NCBI GenBank assembly: GCA_017463585.1
Contig: JAFTOX010000003.1
Span: forward strand, 124,001 to 188,000
Length of the DNA: 64,000 nucleotides
Origin: Rikenellaceae bacterium
GTDB lineage: Bacteria > Bacteroidota > Bacteroidia > Bacteroidales > Rikenellaceae
Direction of reading: 5' to 3'
Numbering within the stretch: the first letter of the stretch is position 1; every line of letters begins with the position of its first letter. The notes under the pieces were generated by a model. The model was not told where the DNA came from. It searched no databases and saw nothing but the letters and a program-made list of their open reading frames with translations. Positions 9,139-16,989 of this stretch are shown one piece after another. Both the position numbers and the translations under genes were made by a program.

Positions 9139-10524
9139 CTACTGCACAAACTTAACGGGAATCGTGTATGACACTCGAACCTTCTCGCCCTTCTGCTCGC
9201 CCGAACTCCATTTGCCTGAGCTGAGGCGGATCACGCGCTCAACTTCGGCACACGATTTCGCGTCGCCTTGCAGAGCGTTGATCTCCTTGATACTGCCGTC
9301 GGTTTCAATCACGAATTGCATCACCACGCGCATTCCAGCTGTGCCATTGTTGTAGTTGAGTTGTGTGCTGCACCAATTAATAAAATCATTGATGTTGCCA
9401 CGTCCATCGAATGTCGGCATCTTGTCGGCTTTGACAAATGCGATATCTTTATATTTTAGTTGCTTCTTCTTCTCGTCATCGACTAAAAGGAATGGAACGG
9501 CCTCCTCTTCTTTTGTCGTTTTGTCCTCAACCAGCATAAAGGGGACAGCCGGCTCAGCTCTATACTCCCGTAATTTGGTAGAATCAGCTGCCGAGAGAAC
9601 CGGCTCAGCACTATATGTCCGTACTTTGGTAAAATCAGCTGCCGATTCGGGAGATTGCTTTTCGACTGGTAGATAGACAGTTGCTTGTGCGCGAACGCTG
9701 AATGCAAGCGCGAGTACAGCTACGATGGGCAGGGCGACCGCCAAGCGTAGTAATGAGCGGGTGCTCGGTCTTTGTTTGGTCATCATTTTGAATCGTTTTT
9801 TTGTTAATGAACTTTGCAGACCGTTGGCAATGTCCGGACTAAAACCAAATGCCTGCGTGAATATTGAAGTTGCGTAAAGCCTATTGTCATAACCCGAATC
9901 GATGACCTCGCGATCAGCCTCAAACTCGTGAACCTCAGTAAGTAAGCGCGAGAATAACCAAACGAATGGATTGAACCACAGCACTGCCTTCATCAGCTCC
10001 ATTGCGATTCGTTCGAGCGAGTGATGGTGGCGAATGTGGGCACACTCGTGCTGTATGACCACCTCACAATGCTCGGGTGCGAGCGATGTGGGCAGATAGA
10101 TCGTGCGAAGGAACGAAAATGGGGTGTCGATCTTTGCAGAGCGAACGATGCGCTGACCATTTTCGACGGTTGCGGTCCCAAGACGTGCAAGTTTTACAGC
10201 CTGACGAATTGCACTTGCCATAACCACCAGCACACCAATCGCGTACGCACAAATAATAATGGTTATCCATAAATCGAACGTGCTTTGTGCGACCGTGTCG
10301 GCTGTGGTTGTAGAGTTGAGCGCAGTAGCCTCGATATAAACTATCCGATCACGCCACAAGCGAATGTCGAGTGCGGGGATAATGGCAGAGAGCGCAGCCA
10401 CAACTATCAGATAGATGCGACAGCCGACAAAGCGGACACGCCCCTCGAATGCTGTGCGATATAACAGATGAAATACCGCGCCGCAAACCAACATTTCAAG
10501 ACATAGAATCAAGATAGTTTTCAT
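9139..10524 (-). CDS. BlaR1/MecR1-like M56 metallopeptidase with C-terminal TonB domain
   Basis: 461 aa. N-terminal membrane domain of several helices (first two in residues ~4-52, another ~90-110) carrying the zinc-protease motif HECAHIRHHH (HExxH), a further helix near residue 265-285 (LAVALPIVAVLALAFSV), then a low-complexity periplasmic linker and a TonB-C domain (VVMQFVIETDGSIKEINAL ... VSYTIPVKFVQ). BlaR-type proteins sense an envelope signal and trigger cleavage of the partner BlaI repressor; in Bacteroidota the sensor is often replaced by TonB-C, as here. The linker contains a 51-bp tandem duplication. Downstream of the blaI-like gene by 14 bases. Confidence 0.85.
   Translation of the reverse strand: MKTILILCLEMLVCGAVFHLLYRTAFEGRVRFVGCRIYLIVVAALSAIIPALDIRLWRDRIVYIEATALNSTTTADTVAQSTFDLWITIIICAYAIGVLVVMASAIRQAVKLARLGTATVENGQRIVRSAKIDTPFSFLRTIYLPTSLAPEHCEVVIQHECAHIRHHHSLERIAMELMKAVLWFNPFVWLFSRLLTEVHEFEADREVIDSGYDNRLYATSIFTQAFGFSPDIANGLQSSLTKKRFKMMTKQRPSTRSLLRLAVALPIVAVLALAFSVRAQATVYLPVEKQSPESAADFTKVRTYSAEPVLSAADSTKLREYRAEPAVPFMLVEDKTTKEEEAVPFLLVDDEKKKQLKYKDIAFVKADKMPTFDGRGNINDFINWCSTQLNYNNGTAGMRVVMQFVIETDGSIKEINALQGDAKSCAEVERVIRLSSGKWSSGEQKGEKVRVSYTIPVKFVQ
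9549..9650. repeat. 51-bp tandem duplication inside the M56 gene
   Basis: Two adjacent copies (9549-9599 and 9600-9650), both starting CCGGCTCAGC and ending with ATCAGCTGCCGA plus a few bases. Each encodes a 17-aa unit of the linker (KVRTYSAEPVLSAADST / KLREYRAEPAV...). In frame. Confidence 0.8.
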
Positions 10525-10538
10525 TGTAGTGTAAGTTG

Positions 10539-10919
10539 TTATTTCTTAATTCGTTGCATCGTTTCGATAATTTCGTCCATTTCGCTGGTCGAAATGTTCT
10601 CTTTGTGCGAGAAAAACGATACCATTTGTGCCAGCGAACCTCCGAAATATGCCCCTAACATCGAATCCATTAGTGCGTGAGCGTAATCTTCGCGCGACAG
10701 GAGTGGGGTATAGATGTAGATTTTACCCATCTTGGTACGGCTGACTGCCCCCTTCATCTCCAAAATTTTTAGAAATGTCGCTACTGTGGTGTATTTGGGT
10801 TTGGGGTCGGGCATACGGCTGATAATATCGGCGATGTAGCCTTCGCCAAGCTCCCACAGAGCCTGCATAACCTCTTCTTCACCTCGTGTGAGTGAGATCT
10901 TTTTTGCGTTGTTTGTCAT
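10539..10919 (-). CDS. BlaI/MecI/CopY-family repressor
   Basis: 126 aa, the usual length of the Penicillinase_R family. Winged-helix N-terminus LTRGEEEVMQALWELGEGYIADIISRMP with recognition-helix region KYTTVATFLKILEMKGAVSR, and a C-terminal dimerisation/cleavage region. It acts as a dimeric repressor of its own operon, released by proteolysis through the BlaR-like partner. A near-ideal promoter whose -33 box lies inside a palindrome precedes the gene, consistent with autorepression. Targets other than the operon are unknown; there is no beta-lactamase next to it. Confidence 0.9.
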   Translation of the reverse strand: MTNNAKKISLTRGEEEVMQALWELGEGYIADIISRMPDPKPKYTTVATFLKILEMKGAVSRTKMGKIYIYTPLLSREDYAHALMDSMLGAYFGGSLAQMVSFFSHKENISTSEMDEIIETMQRIKK

Positions 10920-10931
10920 TGTGTTTATTGT

Positions 10932-10957
10932 TTTAACCGGTTAAATCGAATTTCGAT
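10932..10957. repeat. Palindromes in the blaI-like leader
   Basis: TTTAACCGGTTAAA (10932-10945) is a perfect 14-bp palindrome. It is directly followed by ATCGAA-T-TTCGAT (10945-10957). Both lie between promoter and start codon and could be additional operator or leader structure. Confidence 0.5.
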
Positions 10958-10961
10958 AGCG

Positions 10962-11016
10962 CAAATGTATTACGAAAAAATTAGAAAACCAAATGATTTT
11001 CTAAAAATATAGAAAA
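10962..11016 (-). promoter_or_regulatory. Promoter and putative BlaI operator
   Basis: On the minus strand: TTTG (10990-10993), 20-nt spacer, TACATTTG (10962-10969), an ideal Bacteroidota promoter. The -33 box sits in the centre of the inverted repeat TTAGAAAA (10981-10988) / TTTTCTAA (10997-11004). A third half-site TAGAAAA is at 11010-11016. Confidence 0.75.
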
Positions 11017-11097
11017 TGCGTGCAATTTTTTGGCGAGTTTTTGGCGAGTTGCGCCCGAACAAGCAATAAAAGTGTGCTAAAACTGCGAAAAAAGAGT

Positions 11098-11105
11098 TAC
11101 CTTTG
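11098..11105 (+). promoter_or_regulatory. -7 box directly before a start codon
   Basis: TACCTTTG ends only six bases before the ATG at 11112, so transcription would start at or next to the start codon (possible leaderless mRNA). The -33 element is not clear. Confidence 0.5.
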
Positions 11106-11111
11106 CCCTCG

Positions 11112-11708
11112 ATGAAAGCGTTGAAAAATATTGTATTCGATTTGGGTGGGGTTGTTGTTGCCCGCGACCGTCATAAGGTGAGCCGTGAGTTTGCCGATTT
11201 CTTTGCGTTTGTGTGTTGTACGCCGATGCCCGAATTTTGGGTGGAGTACGACCGTGGTGCCAAAACACGCGCCGAAGTGGAGCAGATAATGGCCGACATA
11301 AAGGGTTGTCCGGTAGCGCGTTGCCACGAGGCAATGGCGACCGCAATTGATATTCAAGCCCCGATAGCCTGCACCGAGCAGTTGATTCGCGAACTCAAAG
11401 AGCGCGGTTACCGACTGCTCGTACTGAGCAATATGTCATCTGATTTCATCGAGCATATCCGCCGTTTCGATGTCTATCGCGAGTTCGAGGGCGATGTGGT
11501 GTCGTGCGAAGTTAAGACGGTAAAGCCTGAGCCTGAGATCTATCGCTGTCTGCTTGATCGTTTCGAGCTGGATCCTGCCGAAACGCTGTTTATTGACGAC
11601 CGCGAGGCCAATCTGCGTGCAGCAGAGCAATTCGGTATCTCGACTTTCCACTTTACTGAACCGCGTGAGGAATCGTGCGAACGTTTGCGTGAATTGTTGT
11701 TGCAGTAG
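11112..11708 (+). CDS. HAD-superfamily hydrolase (subfamily IA)
   Basis: About 198 aa from the ATG at 11112 (an in-frame TTG at 11103 overlaps the -7 box and is unlikely). HAD motif I is degenerate in wording but in place (NIVFDLGGVVV: the nucleophile Asp followed by L-G-G-V-V, typical of the YihX/haloacid-dehalogenase-like group), motif II VLSNMS, motif III Lys in VKTVKPEPEIY, motif IV FIDDREANLRAA. Probably a phosphatase for small phosphometabolites such as glucose-1-phosphate in YihX-like enzymes; substrate not inferable. Confidence 0.85.
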   Translation: MKALKNIVFDLGGVVVARDRHKVSREFADFFAFVCCTPMPEFWVEYDRGAKTRAEVEQIMADIKGCPVARCHEAMATAIDIQAPIACTEQLIRELKERGYRLLVLSNMSSDFIEHIRRFDVYREFEGDVVSCEVKTVKPEPEIYRCLLDRFELDPAETLFIDDREANLRAAEQFGISTFHFTEPREESCERLRELLLQ

Positions 11709-11711
11709 CGA

Positions 11712-12749
11712 TTACATCAAGTGCATTCCTGCACGCTCGCAATCGACACGCATCTGGTCGTCCCAAATCGAACTCTGAATCTCGCCAATGTGCGCCTTGC
11801 GCAGCAGATACATACACAGACGCGATTGGCCAATACCGCCACCAACGGTCAGCGGTAGCTCACCCGCAAGCAACATACGGTGGAACATCATCTTGGCTTT
11901 GTGCTCCTCGCCACGCTCAGCGAGCTGGCGCATAAGTGCCTCGGCATCAACGCGAATACCCATACTCGAAACCTCGAACGCAGCGTCCAAAACGGGATTC
12001 CACAGCAGTATATCGCCATTCAAACCAAAGTAGCCCTCTTCGTTCGCTGTGCTCCAATCGTCGTAGTCGGCGGCACGACCATCGTGCGGCTCGCCATTCG
12101 ACAATCGACCACCGATACCTATAATAAATACCGCACCATATTGGCGAGCGATCTCGTTCTCGCGCTCTTTGGGTGAGAGTGTGGGGTACATTTGCAACAA
12201 CTCCTCGGCGTGAATAAAGTGAATCTGCTCGGGTAACTGCGGACGAATCTGCGGAAACTCGACGTAGAGTTTATTCTCGGTTACTTTGATCGACTCATAG
12301 ATACGTCGCACGGTCTGCTTCAAGAAGGCAATGGTGCGCTGCTCGGGCAATATGGTCTGCTCCCAATCCCACTGATCGACATAGATCGAGTGAATATTGT
12401 CGATCTCCTCTTCGGGGCGCAGAGCGTTCATATCGGTGTAGATACCACGTCCGACGGGAGTGCGCATCTGTGCGAGTTTCAGGCGTTTCCACTTTGCTAA
12501 TGAGTGGACAACCTCGGCGGTGGCGTTGTCCAGACTTTTGATCGGGAAGGTTACGGCACGCTCCACGCCATTCAAATCGTCGTTCAATCCTGTGTTCTTC
12601 ATTACGGCAATAGGTGCAGTTACTCGCAACAATGCAAGTTGCGCCGAAAGATTGTTCTGGAACATATCTTTGACCTGCTTGATTGCCTTCTCGGTGCTTT
12701 CGAAATCGGGGAGTGGATTCTCGTAATGTGTGGGTATATATAGTGACAT
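11712..12749 (-). CDS. asnA: Aspartate--ammonia ligase
   Basis: 345 aa from MSLYIPTHYENPL at 12749; an upstream in-frame ATG (12779) would overlap the -7 box and adds a non-conserved leader. AsnA makes asparagine from Asp, ammonia and ATP and has a class II aminoacyl-tRNA-synthetase fold. Conserved features: ALLRVTAPIAV, KSLDNATAEVVHSLAKWKR, IYVDQWDWE, and the motif-3-like GGGIGQSRLCMYLL near the C-terminus with the ATP-binding Arg. Convergent with the HAD gene (3-base gap). Confidence 0.95.
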   Translation of the reverse strand: MSLYIPTHYENPLPDFESTEKAIKQVKDMFQNNLSAQLALLRVTAPIAVMKNTGLNDDLNGVERAVTFPIKSLDNATAEVVHSLAKWKRLKLAQMRTPVGRGIYTDMNALRPEEEIDNIHSIYVDQWDWEQTILPEQRTIAFLKQTVRRIYESIKVTENKLYVEFPQIRPQLPEQIHFIHAEELLQMYPTLSPKERENEIARQYGAVFIIGIGGRLSNGEPHDGRAADYDDWSTANEEGYFGLNGDILLWNPVLDAAFEVSSMGIRVDAEALMRQLAERGEEHKAKMMFHRMLLAGELPLTVGGGIGQSRLCMYLLRKAHIGEIQSSIWDDQMRVDCERAGMHLM

Positions 12750-12776
12750 TCTTCTTATGCTTGTGGTTTGTTGGGA

Positions 12777-12784
12777 CAAATGTA
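12777..12784 (-). promoter_or_regulatory. -7 box of asnA
   Basis: Minus-strand TACATTTG, about 27 bases upstream of the chosen asnA ATG. No good -33 box at the right distance. Confidence 0.5.
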
Positions 12785-12874
12785 GTTAATTGCTTCCAAA
12801 AACAGGCACAAATTGAAATAAAAGTTGCACGTGAGGGGCTAATTGAAACTTTTTTGCGAAAAAATGGCTCAAAA

Positions 12875-12906
12875 ATTTGCAGCGAAAGAAATTTGTCGTA
12901 TCTTTG
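12875..12906 (+). promoter_or_regulatory. Promoter of tRNA-Met
   Basis: TTTG (12875-12878), exactly 20 nt, TATCTTTG (12899-12906); the tRNA begins 18 bases later. Confidence 0.85.
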
Positions 12907-12924
12907 CACCGCTTTTAAGGCAAT

Positions 12925-12998
12925 GGCGAGATAGCTCAGCTGGTTAGAGCGCATGATTCATAATCATGAGGTCCCCAGTTCAATCCTGGGTCTCGCTA
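12925..12998 (+). tRNA. tRNA-Met (CAT), elongator type
   Basis: All four arms fold: acceptor GGCGAGA/TCTCGCT, D-stem GCTC/GAGC, anticodon stem CATGA/TCATG around loop TTCATAA (anticodon CAT at 12959-12961), T-arm CCCAG-TTCAATC-CTGGG, discriminator A. The anticodon stem lacks the initiator GGG/CCC pairs. An Ile2-type (lysidine) identity cannot be wholly excluded. The 3' CCA is not encoded. Confidence 0.93.
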
Positions 12999-13002
12999 CA
13001 AG

Positions 13003-13036
13003 AAGGAGTAAGTTAGTGATTAACCTACTCCTTTTT
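13003..13036. terminator. Terminator after tRNA-Met, shared with the channel gene
   Basis: Stem AAGGAGTA (13003-13010) / TACTCCTT (13026-13033) followed by a T run; A's on the other side make it usable for the convergent channel gene. Confidence 0.75.
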
Positions 13037-13054
13037 GTTGTGCGTTGTGGCGAG

Positions 13055-13735
13055 CTATGAATTGTCCCGATGTTGAGTGATGAGGTTTGTAACGTAGATC
13101 GTGAAGATCGGGAACATCATCATTCCGAGCGAGGGGAGCATAACTGCCAGAATCTTTCCAATGGTTGTCACGGGGAAGATTGCTGCGCCGACCGTCGTTA
13201 CACCCATCCAAGCCCACCACAACGAGTTGCCGAAATTATCGACCTTTGGATTAACCCCAAATTCATAACAATAGAAAATCAATGCAGCTAAGTAGGTAAA
13301 TGCCACAACGGTAAATAGATAGCCTGCAAACAACATCTTAATTCGTCCATTGACCAACCACGCCACGACGATAATTACAGCTGCAAATGCCCGAATAAGT
13401 GGCGCCATTTTCAGCACAAAGTACCACTCGCGAGAGAGGGCTACGCCACTCAAATTGACAATGTTGAGTAGCGGAATAGACACCAAGAGAAATATGCAAT
13501 TCCGCCGAAAATAGCGTGCGCGATCGTACGCAGCGTACCAATGCAGTACGAAATCCATAATCAGCACCAAGCAGGCAATCAACTGTACTTCGAGATAGGC
13601 AGGTGTGATTGCAAACAGATGGTTGTGTAGAATGTCATACGATAGTGAAATGAGAATTGCCAAACCGGCAAGCATCGAGGCAATGCTTGTTACGCGCAGA
13701 ATGGGAGCGTATTGCTGTCGGAATTGATTTGTCAT
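13055..13735 (-). CDS. Voltage-gated-like ion channel, six TM
   Basis: 226 aa from MTNQF at 13735; in-frame ATGs at 13747 and 13756 are alternatives. Six hydrophobic segments with a pore loop between the last two: NSLWWAWMGVTTVGAAIFPVTTIGK followed by the S6-like helix AVMLPSLGMMMFPIFTIYVTNLI. This aligns with the Kv/KvAP pore (WWA..T-TTVGYGD..P.T..GK), so it belongs to the tetrameric cation-channel superfamily. The selectivity filter reads TVGAA instead of TVGYG, so K+ selectivity is doubtful. An S4-like segment (MAPLIRAF) has only one or two arginines. Inner membrane. Confidence 0.8.
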   Translation of the reverse strand: MTNQFRQQYAPILRVTSIASMLAGLAILISLSYDILHNHLFAITPAYLEVQLIACLVLIMDFVLHWYAAYDRARYFRRNCIFLLVSIPLLNIVNLSGVALSREWYFVLKMAPLIRAFAAVIIVVAWLVNGRIKMLFAGYLFTVVAFTYLAALIFYCYEFGVNPKVDNFGNSLWWAWMGVTTVGAAIFPVTTIGKILAVMLPSLGMMMFPIFTIYVTNLITQHRDNS

Positions 13736-13851
13736 AGTCGGGAACATTTTGTGCAAAAAAGTCGAGCAATTCTTGTACCACGTCGAAAGATTGATGAAGG
13801 GTTAGGATTTTCGACGAAAAAATTGTTACTTTGTAGTTGCGAAAAAACGAA

Positions 13852-14517
13852 ATGATGATGAGCAAAACTCGACTTGTAATATTCGATCTCGATGGCACGT
13901 TGCTCGATACGATTGGCGACTTGGCGGCTTCGTGTAACCATACGTTGGAGCAGTTTGGGCACCCGACGCACCCGACCGACACCTATCGAATGTTTGTCGG
14001 TAACGGTATCGCGAAGTTGGTCGAGCGAGCTTTGCCCGAGAAGTGCCGCACGGCTGAGTATGTCGAGCAAGTGAGGTTGGCGTTTGTCGAATATTATAAG
14101 GCACATATCGCAGATTTTACTCGTCCCTACGCAGGCGTGCCCGCGTTGCTCGAACGCCTTGCGGAGCAAGGTGTGCGGCTGGCTGTGGCGTCGAACAAAT
14201 TTCACGAAGGGACGGTCGCACTGATCGACCATTTCTTTGGGTGTGAGCGGTTTGTGGCGGTGTATGGTCAGCGGGCGGGTGTGCCTATCAAACCCGATCC
14301 GACGGTGGTCGCGCAGATTGTTGCGGAGGCTGATGTGGCGCGCGAGGAGGTGCTCTATGTGGGCGATTCGGGTGTGGATATGCAGACGGCAGTGGCGGCC
14401 GATGTGTGCTCGGTGGGTGTTACGTGGGGATTCCGTTCGCGCGAAGAGCTCATCGCGGCGGGTGCAGTGCATTTGGCTGATCGGGCAGAGGATATCTTAA
14501 AACTGATTATACGATGA
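13852..14517 (+). CDS. Phosphoglycolate phosphatase-like HAD hydrolase
   Basis: About 221 aa from the first of three consecutive ATGs (13852; 13855 and 13858 are alternatives). All HAD motifs present: LVIFDLDGTLLDTIGDL, VASNKF, Lys in VPIKPDP, and YVGDSGVDMQTA. The cap insertion and GTLLDT context match Gph/PGP enzymes, which remove 2-phosphoglycolate formed during DNA repair, though pyrophosphatase PpaX-like activity is possible. Its stop overlaps the ATG of the patatin gene (ATGA), so the two are translationally coupled. Confidence 0.85.
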   Translation: MMMSKTRLVIFDLDGTLLDTIGDLAASCNHTLEQFGHPTHPTDTYRMFVGNGIAKLVERALPEKCRTAEYVEQVRLAFVEYYKAHIADFTRPYAGVPALLERLAEQGVRLAVASNKFHEGTVALIDHFFGCERFVAVYGQRAGVPIKPDPTVVAQIVAEADVAREEVLYVGDSGVDMQTAVAADVCSVGVTWGFRSREELIAAGAVHLADRAEDILKLIIR

Positions 14518-15506
14518 AAAAGCGTGTTTCATTGGCATTGTCGAGTGGCGGACCGCGTGGTTTTGCCTATATCGGTGCGATTGAGGAGCTGACCTCGCGT
14601 GGCTATCAAATTGGCTCGGTGGCGGGCACGTCGATCGGCTCGCTCGTGGGTGGTATCTATGCCGCGGGCAAGCTCGAAGAGTTCAAGGAGTGGCTGTTTG
14701 CGCTCGACGCGTGGAAGGTCTTTACGCTGATGGATCTCTCGATTGGCAAGAATCATCTGGTTAAGGGCGAGCGAATTATCGAGGCGATGATGGAGATTGT
14801 GCCCGATGTCGATATCGAGTCGCTGCCGATTCCATTCAGAGCCGTGGCTACTGATTTATATACGGGCGAGGAGGTGGTTTTCGATCGAGGGAAGCTGTTC
14901 GAAGCTATCCGTGCGTCGATCTCAATTCCGTCGCTGTTTCGACCTGTCAAGCACGGACTTACGACGTTGGTTGATGGCTGTATAGCTAACTGCTTGCCAT
15001 TGGATCGTGTGGTACGCTCGGAGGACGATATCTTGGTGGCATTCGATGTGAATGATGTCGATGTTGCTGAGATTCGTTCGATTCTTGCGCGCGAAAATGC
15101 GGCATTGGTTGCCGATACGGCATTCGAGCAGGCCAAGCGTGCCGAGATGCGGGGTGTGTTCGAAAGTGTTGCCAATCGCCACGATATGGGGTTGATCGAG
15201 CGACTGAAATATGCGGGTAGCCGCAGCATTGCGCTGATTAAGGATATGATCAACTACGAGGAGGAGTATGACGAGAAAACGGCTCTCGACTATGGCGATA
15301 CCTATTATGATCTGCTCGATCGCTCGTTCAGTCTGATGAATCATCGTCAGTCGGAGTTGTCGATTGCGCTACATCGTCCCGATATTGTGGTGAAGATGCC
15401 GTTTGACGCCTACGGCGAGATTGCCGACTATGCCAAAGCGCAGGAGATCTCCGAAATCGGTCGTCAGCTAATGCGCGAGGCGCTGGATAAGTATGAGGGA
15501 AAATAA
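14514..15506 (+). CDS. Patatin-like phospholipase
   Basis: 330 aa. Oxyanion-hole motif SSGGPRGFAYIG at the N-terminus, nucleophile elbow GTSIGS (Ser of GxSxG) near residues 39-44, and the catalytic Asp in LVDGCIANCLP near residue 158 (DG-C in place of the usual DG-G/A). This is the RssA/YlbK group of bacterial patatin-like serine hydrolases acting on lipid acyl chains. No signal peptide, so cytosolic or membrane-peripheral. Starts on the overlapping stop of the HAD gene. Confidence 0.88.
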   Translation: MKKRVSLALSSGGPRGFAYIGAIEELTSRGYQIGSVAGTSIGSLVGGIYAAGKLEEFKEWLFALDAWKVFTLMDLSIGKNHLVKGERIIEAMMEIVPDVDIESLPIPFRAVATDLYTGEEVVFDRGKLFEAIRASISIPSLFRPVKHGLTTLVDGCIANCLPLDRVVRSEDDILVAFDVNDVDVAEIRSILARENAALVADTAFEQAKRAEMRGVFESVANRHDMGLIERLKYAGSRSIALIKDMINYEEEYDEKTALDYGDTYYDLLDRSFSLMNHRQSELSIALHRPDIVVKMPFDAYGEIADYAKAQEISEIGRQLMREALDKYEGK

Positions 15507-15541
15507 CCACAAACGCCGAGAAATTCTCGGCGTTTGTGGTT
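15505..15541 (+). terminator. Near-perfect 37-bp palindromic terminator
   Basis: Arms 15505-15522 and 15524-15541 are fully complementary (AACCACAAACGCCGAG... / ...CTCGGCGTTTGTGGTT) with a one-base centre; it overlaps the patatin stop codon. Confidence 0.8.
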
Positions 15542-15637
15542 AGAACTATTCCATATAAAGCATTAAACTGTTAAAAAACATTTTGTGTTCAAAAGTGCAA
15601 CCGGAAAAGCTTGTATAATTGAAAACATTAGATAATG

Positions 15638-15973
15638 TTAGTCCCAGCCGTGCTCATTAAAATATGCATCAATCATCTCTAAATCCGATTTTTGTTCTTT
15701 TGAACCTTGATAGTGAACTTGTTTAGTTCCATCAGGAGATGTGTAGCCACCACCTTGCATATATTCTATGCGAGCATTACGCTCGATAGTAGCTGCACCT
15801 TCCATACCTGCATCCTTTAATGTTTGTTCTCGTTCAATAGATTTCCAATACGCATCATCTTCGATTCGTGTGCTTGAAGATTCGAATCGTGAGCTTGAAG
15901 AATTGTTGCCAAGACAAGATGTTAGACAAGCAATTGCTACGCATAACACCATCGATAATAAAATCTTTTTCAT
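15638..15973 (-). CDS. Small lipoprotein of unknown function
   Basis: 111 aa. MKKILLSMVLCVAIACLTSC is a signal peptide with lipobox LTS-C, then a Ser-rich tether with a doubled SSSRFE/SSSTRIE unit and a short charged domain with helix DDAYWKSIEREQTLKDAGMEGAA and a Tyr/Gly loop (YMQGGGYTSPDGTKQVHY). The base composition is a little more AT-rich than neighbours. No family recognised. Confidence 0.65.
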   Translation of the reverse strand: MKKILLSMVLCVAIACLTSCLGNNSSSSRFESSSTRIEDDAYWKSIEREQTLKDAGMEGAATIERNARIEYMQGGGYTSPDGTKQVHYQGSKEQKSDLEMIDAYFNEHGWD

Positions 15974-16068
15974 AACATTTTGATATTTAAGTTAAACAAT
16001 AAGTTTCGTTGCTGTCAGATAGCAACCGTTTAACTTTTGACAAAAAGAAACGTGGGAGTCGCGACTTA

Positions 16069-16191
16069 TTCACGGAAGGTACGACCAAGCACCCATACGA
16101 ACATAAGCACAACAACCCACGCCATAAGGCGAGGGCATTAATAGTGCCTATTGCTTGTTCGTAGTATTTAATTTGGTCGTTTTACCGTGAA
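16069..16191 (-). ncRNA. Candidate rod-like structured RNA (6S-like architecture)
   Basis: A 123-nt imperfect hairpin: TTCACGG/CCGTGAA, ACGACCAA/TTGGTCGT, ACGAAC/GTTCGT, AGCAC/GTGCC-type, and apical CCCACGCC-ATAA-GGCGAGGG, separated by internal loops. On the minus strand it is followed by a short CGTG/CACG stem and TTTCTTTTT, which suggests minus-strand transcription. No good promoter found. The rest of the 372-base gap (15974-16345) holds only the mscL terminator. Confidence 0.4.
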
Positions 16192-16287
16192 CGCAATAGC
16201 CTAAATGCCATCTAACATAATATAGCTACCTATTCGATAGCTACTGCAAAATTATGAAAAACTTTTTACATTATACAATATAACGCA

Positions 16288-16318
16288 TAAAAAAAGCAAC
16301 CCGTGAAAAGGTTGCCTT
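16288..16318 (-). terminator. Terminator of mscL
   Basis: Minus-strand stem AAGGCAACC / GGTTGCTT with an 8-nt loop followed by a T7-8 run (A's at 16288-16295). Confidence 0.85.
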
Positions 16319-16345
16319 TGATTTTGTCAAAAAATGCGAGAATGA

Positions 16346-16780
16346 TTACTTCTTCTCTTTGAGCAGGTCGCGGATCTCGGTCAGCAGAACCTCCTCCTTC
16401 GACGGTTCGGGTGCGGGAGCAGGAGCGGGTGCCTCTTCCTTCTTCTTGGCCAGCGCGTTGATACCCTTAACCAGCAGGAATACGCAGAATGCCAAAATCA
16501 GGAAATCGACGCAGGTCTGAATGAATGCGCCATACTTCCACAGCACGGGCTCAACAGTTTCGCCGGCCGCAGCAGCTGCCTCGATAGCCTTCTGGTTCAG
16601 CGTAACCGACAACTGCGAGAAGTCGGTGCCACCGAGCATCATACCGATAGGGGGCATCAATACGTCATTTACGACCGAAGTTACGATCTTGCCAAATGCG
16701 CCACCGATGATCACACCGACAGCCATATCCATTACGTTGCCTTTCAGAGCAAAGCTCTTGAACTCTTTGATGAAACTCAT
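16346..16780 (-). CDS. mscL: Large-conductance mechanosensitive channel
   Basis: 144 aa (usual 130-150). N-terminal amphipathic helix [33 protein letters not shown] runs into TM1, matching the MscL signature (KGNVxDLAVGVIIGxAFG). A periplasmic loop, TM2 ([23 protein letters not shown]) and a cytoplasmic charged bundle follow, with an Ala/Pro-rich linker ([14 protein letters not shown]) and [10 protein letters not shown]. Homopentameric pore releasing solutes on hypo-osmotic shock. Confidence 0.96.
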   Translation of the reverse strand: MSFIKEFKSFALKGNVMDMAVGVIIGGAFGKIVTSVVNDVLMPPIGMMLGGTDFSQLSVTLNQKAIEAAAAAGETVEPVLWKYGAFIQTCVDFLILAFCVFLLVKGINALAKKKEEAPAPAPAPEPSKEEVLLTEIRDLLKEKK

Positions 16781-16901
16781 AATTGAAAACGGTTTATTGA
16801 TTTAGTTTGGTGTCAAAAGTAGTAAAATTTCGTGAAATCGAAGCAAAATGCTCTCCAAAAAACGAAAATTCGAACAAAAAACGTTTTTTTTTGAGCCGAT
16901 T

Positions 16902-16933
16902 CTTGAATAATTGCGAAAATAGTTTTATATTTG
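16902..16933 (+). promoter_or_regulatory. Promoter of the biotin-dependent carboxylase gene
   Basis: CTTG (16902-16905), 20-nt spacer, TATATTTG (16926-16933), about 56 bases before the ATG. Confidence 0.65.
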
Positions 16934-16989
16934 TTAATGACTTCGTCAATCCTAAATAACTAACGATATAACGTAAACCAATTTTTGCT

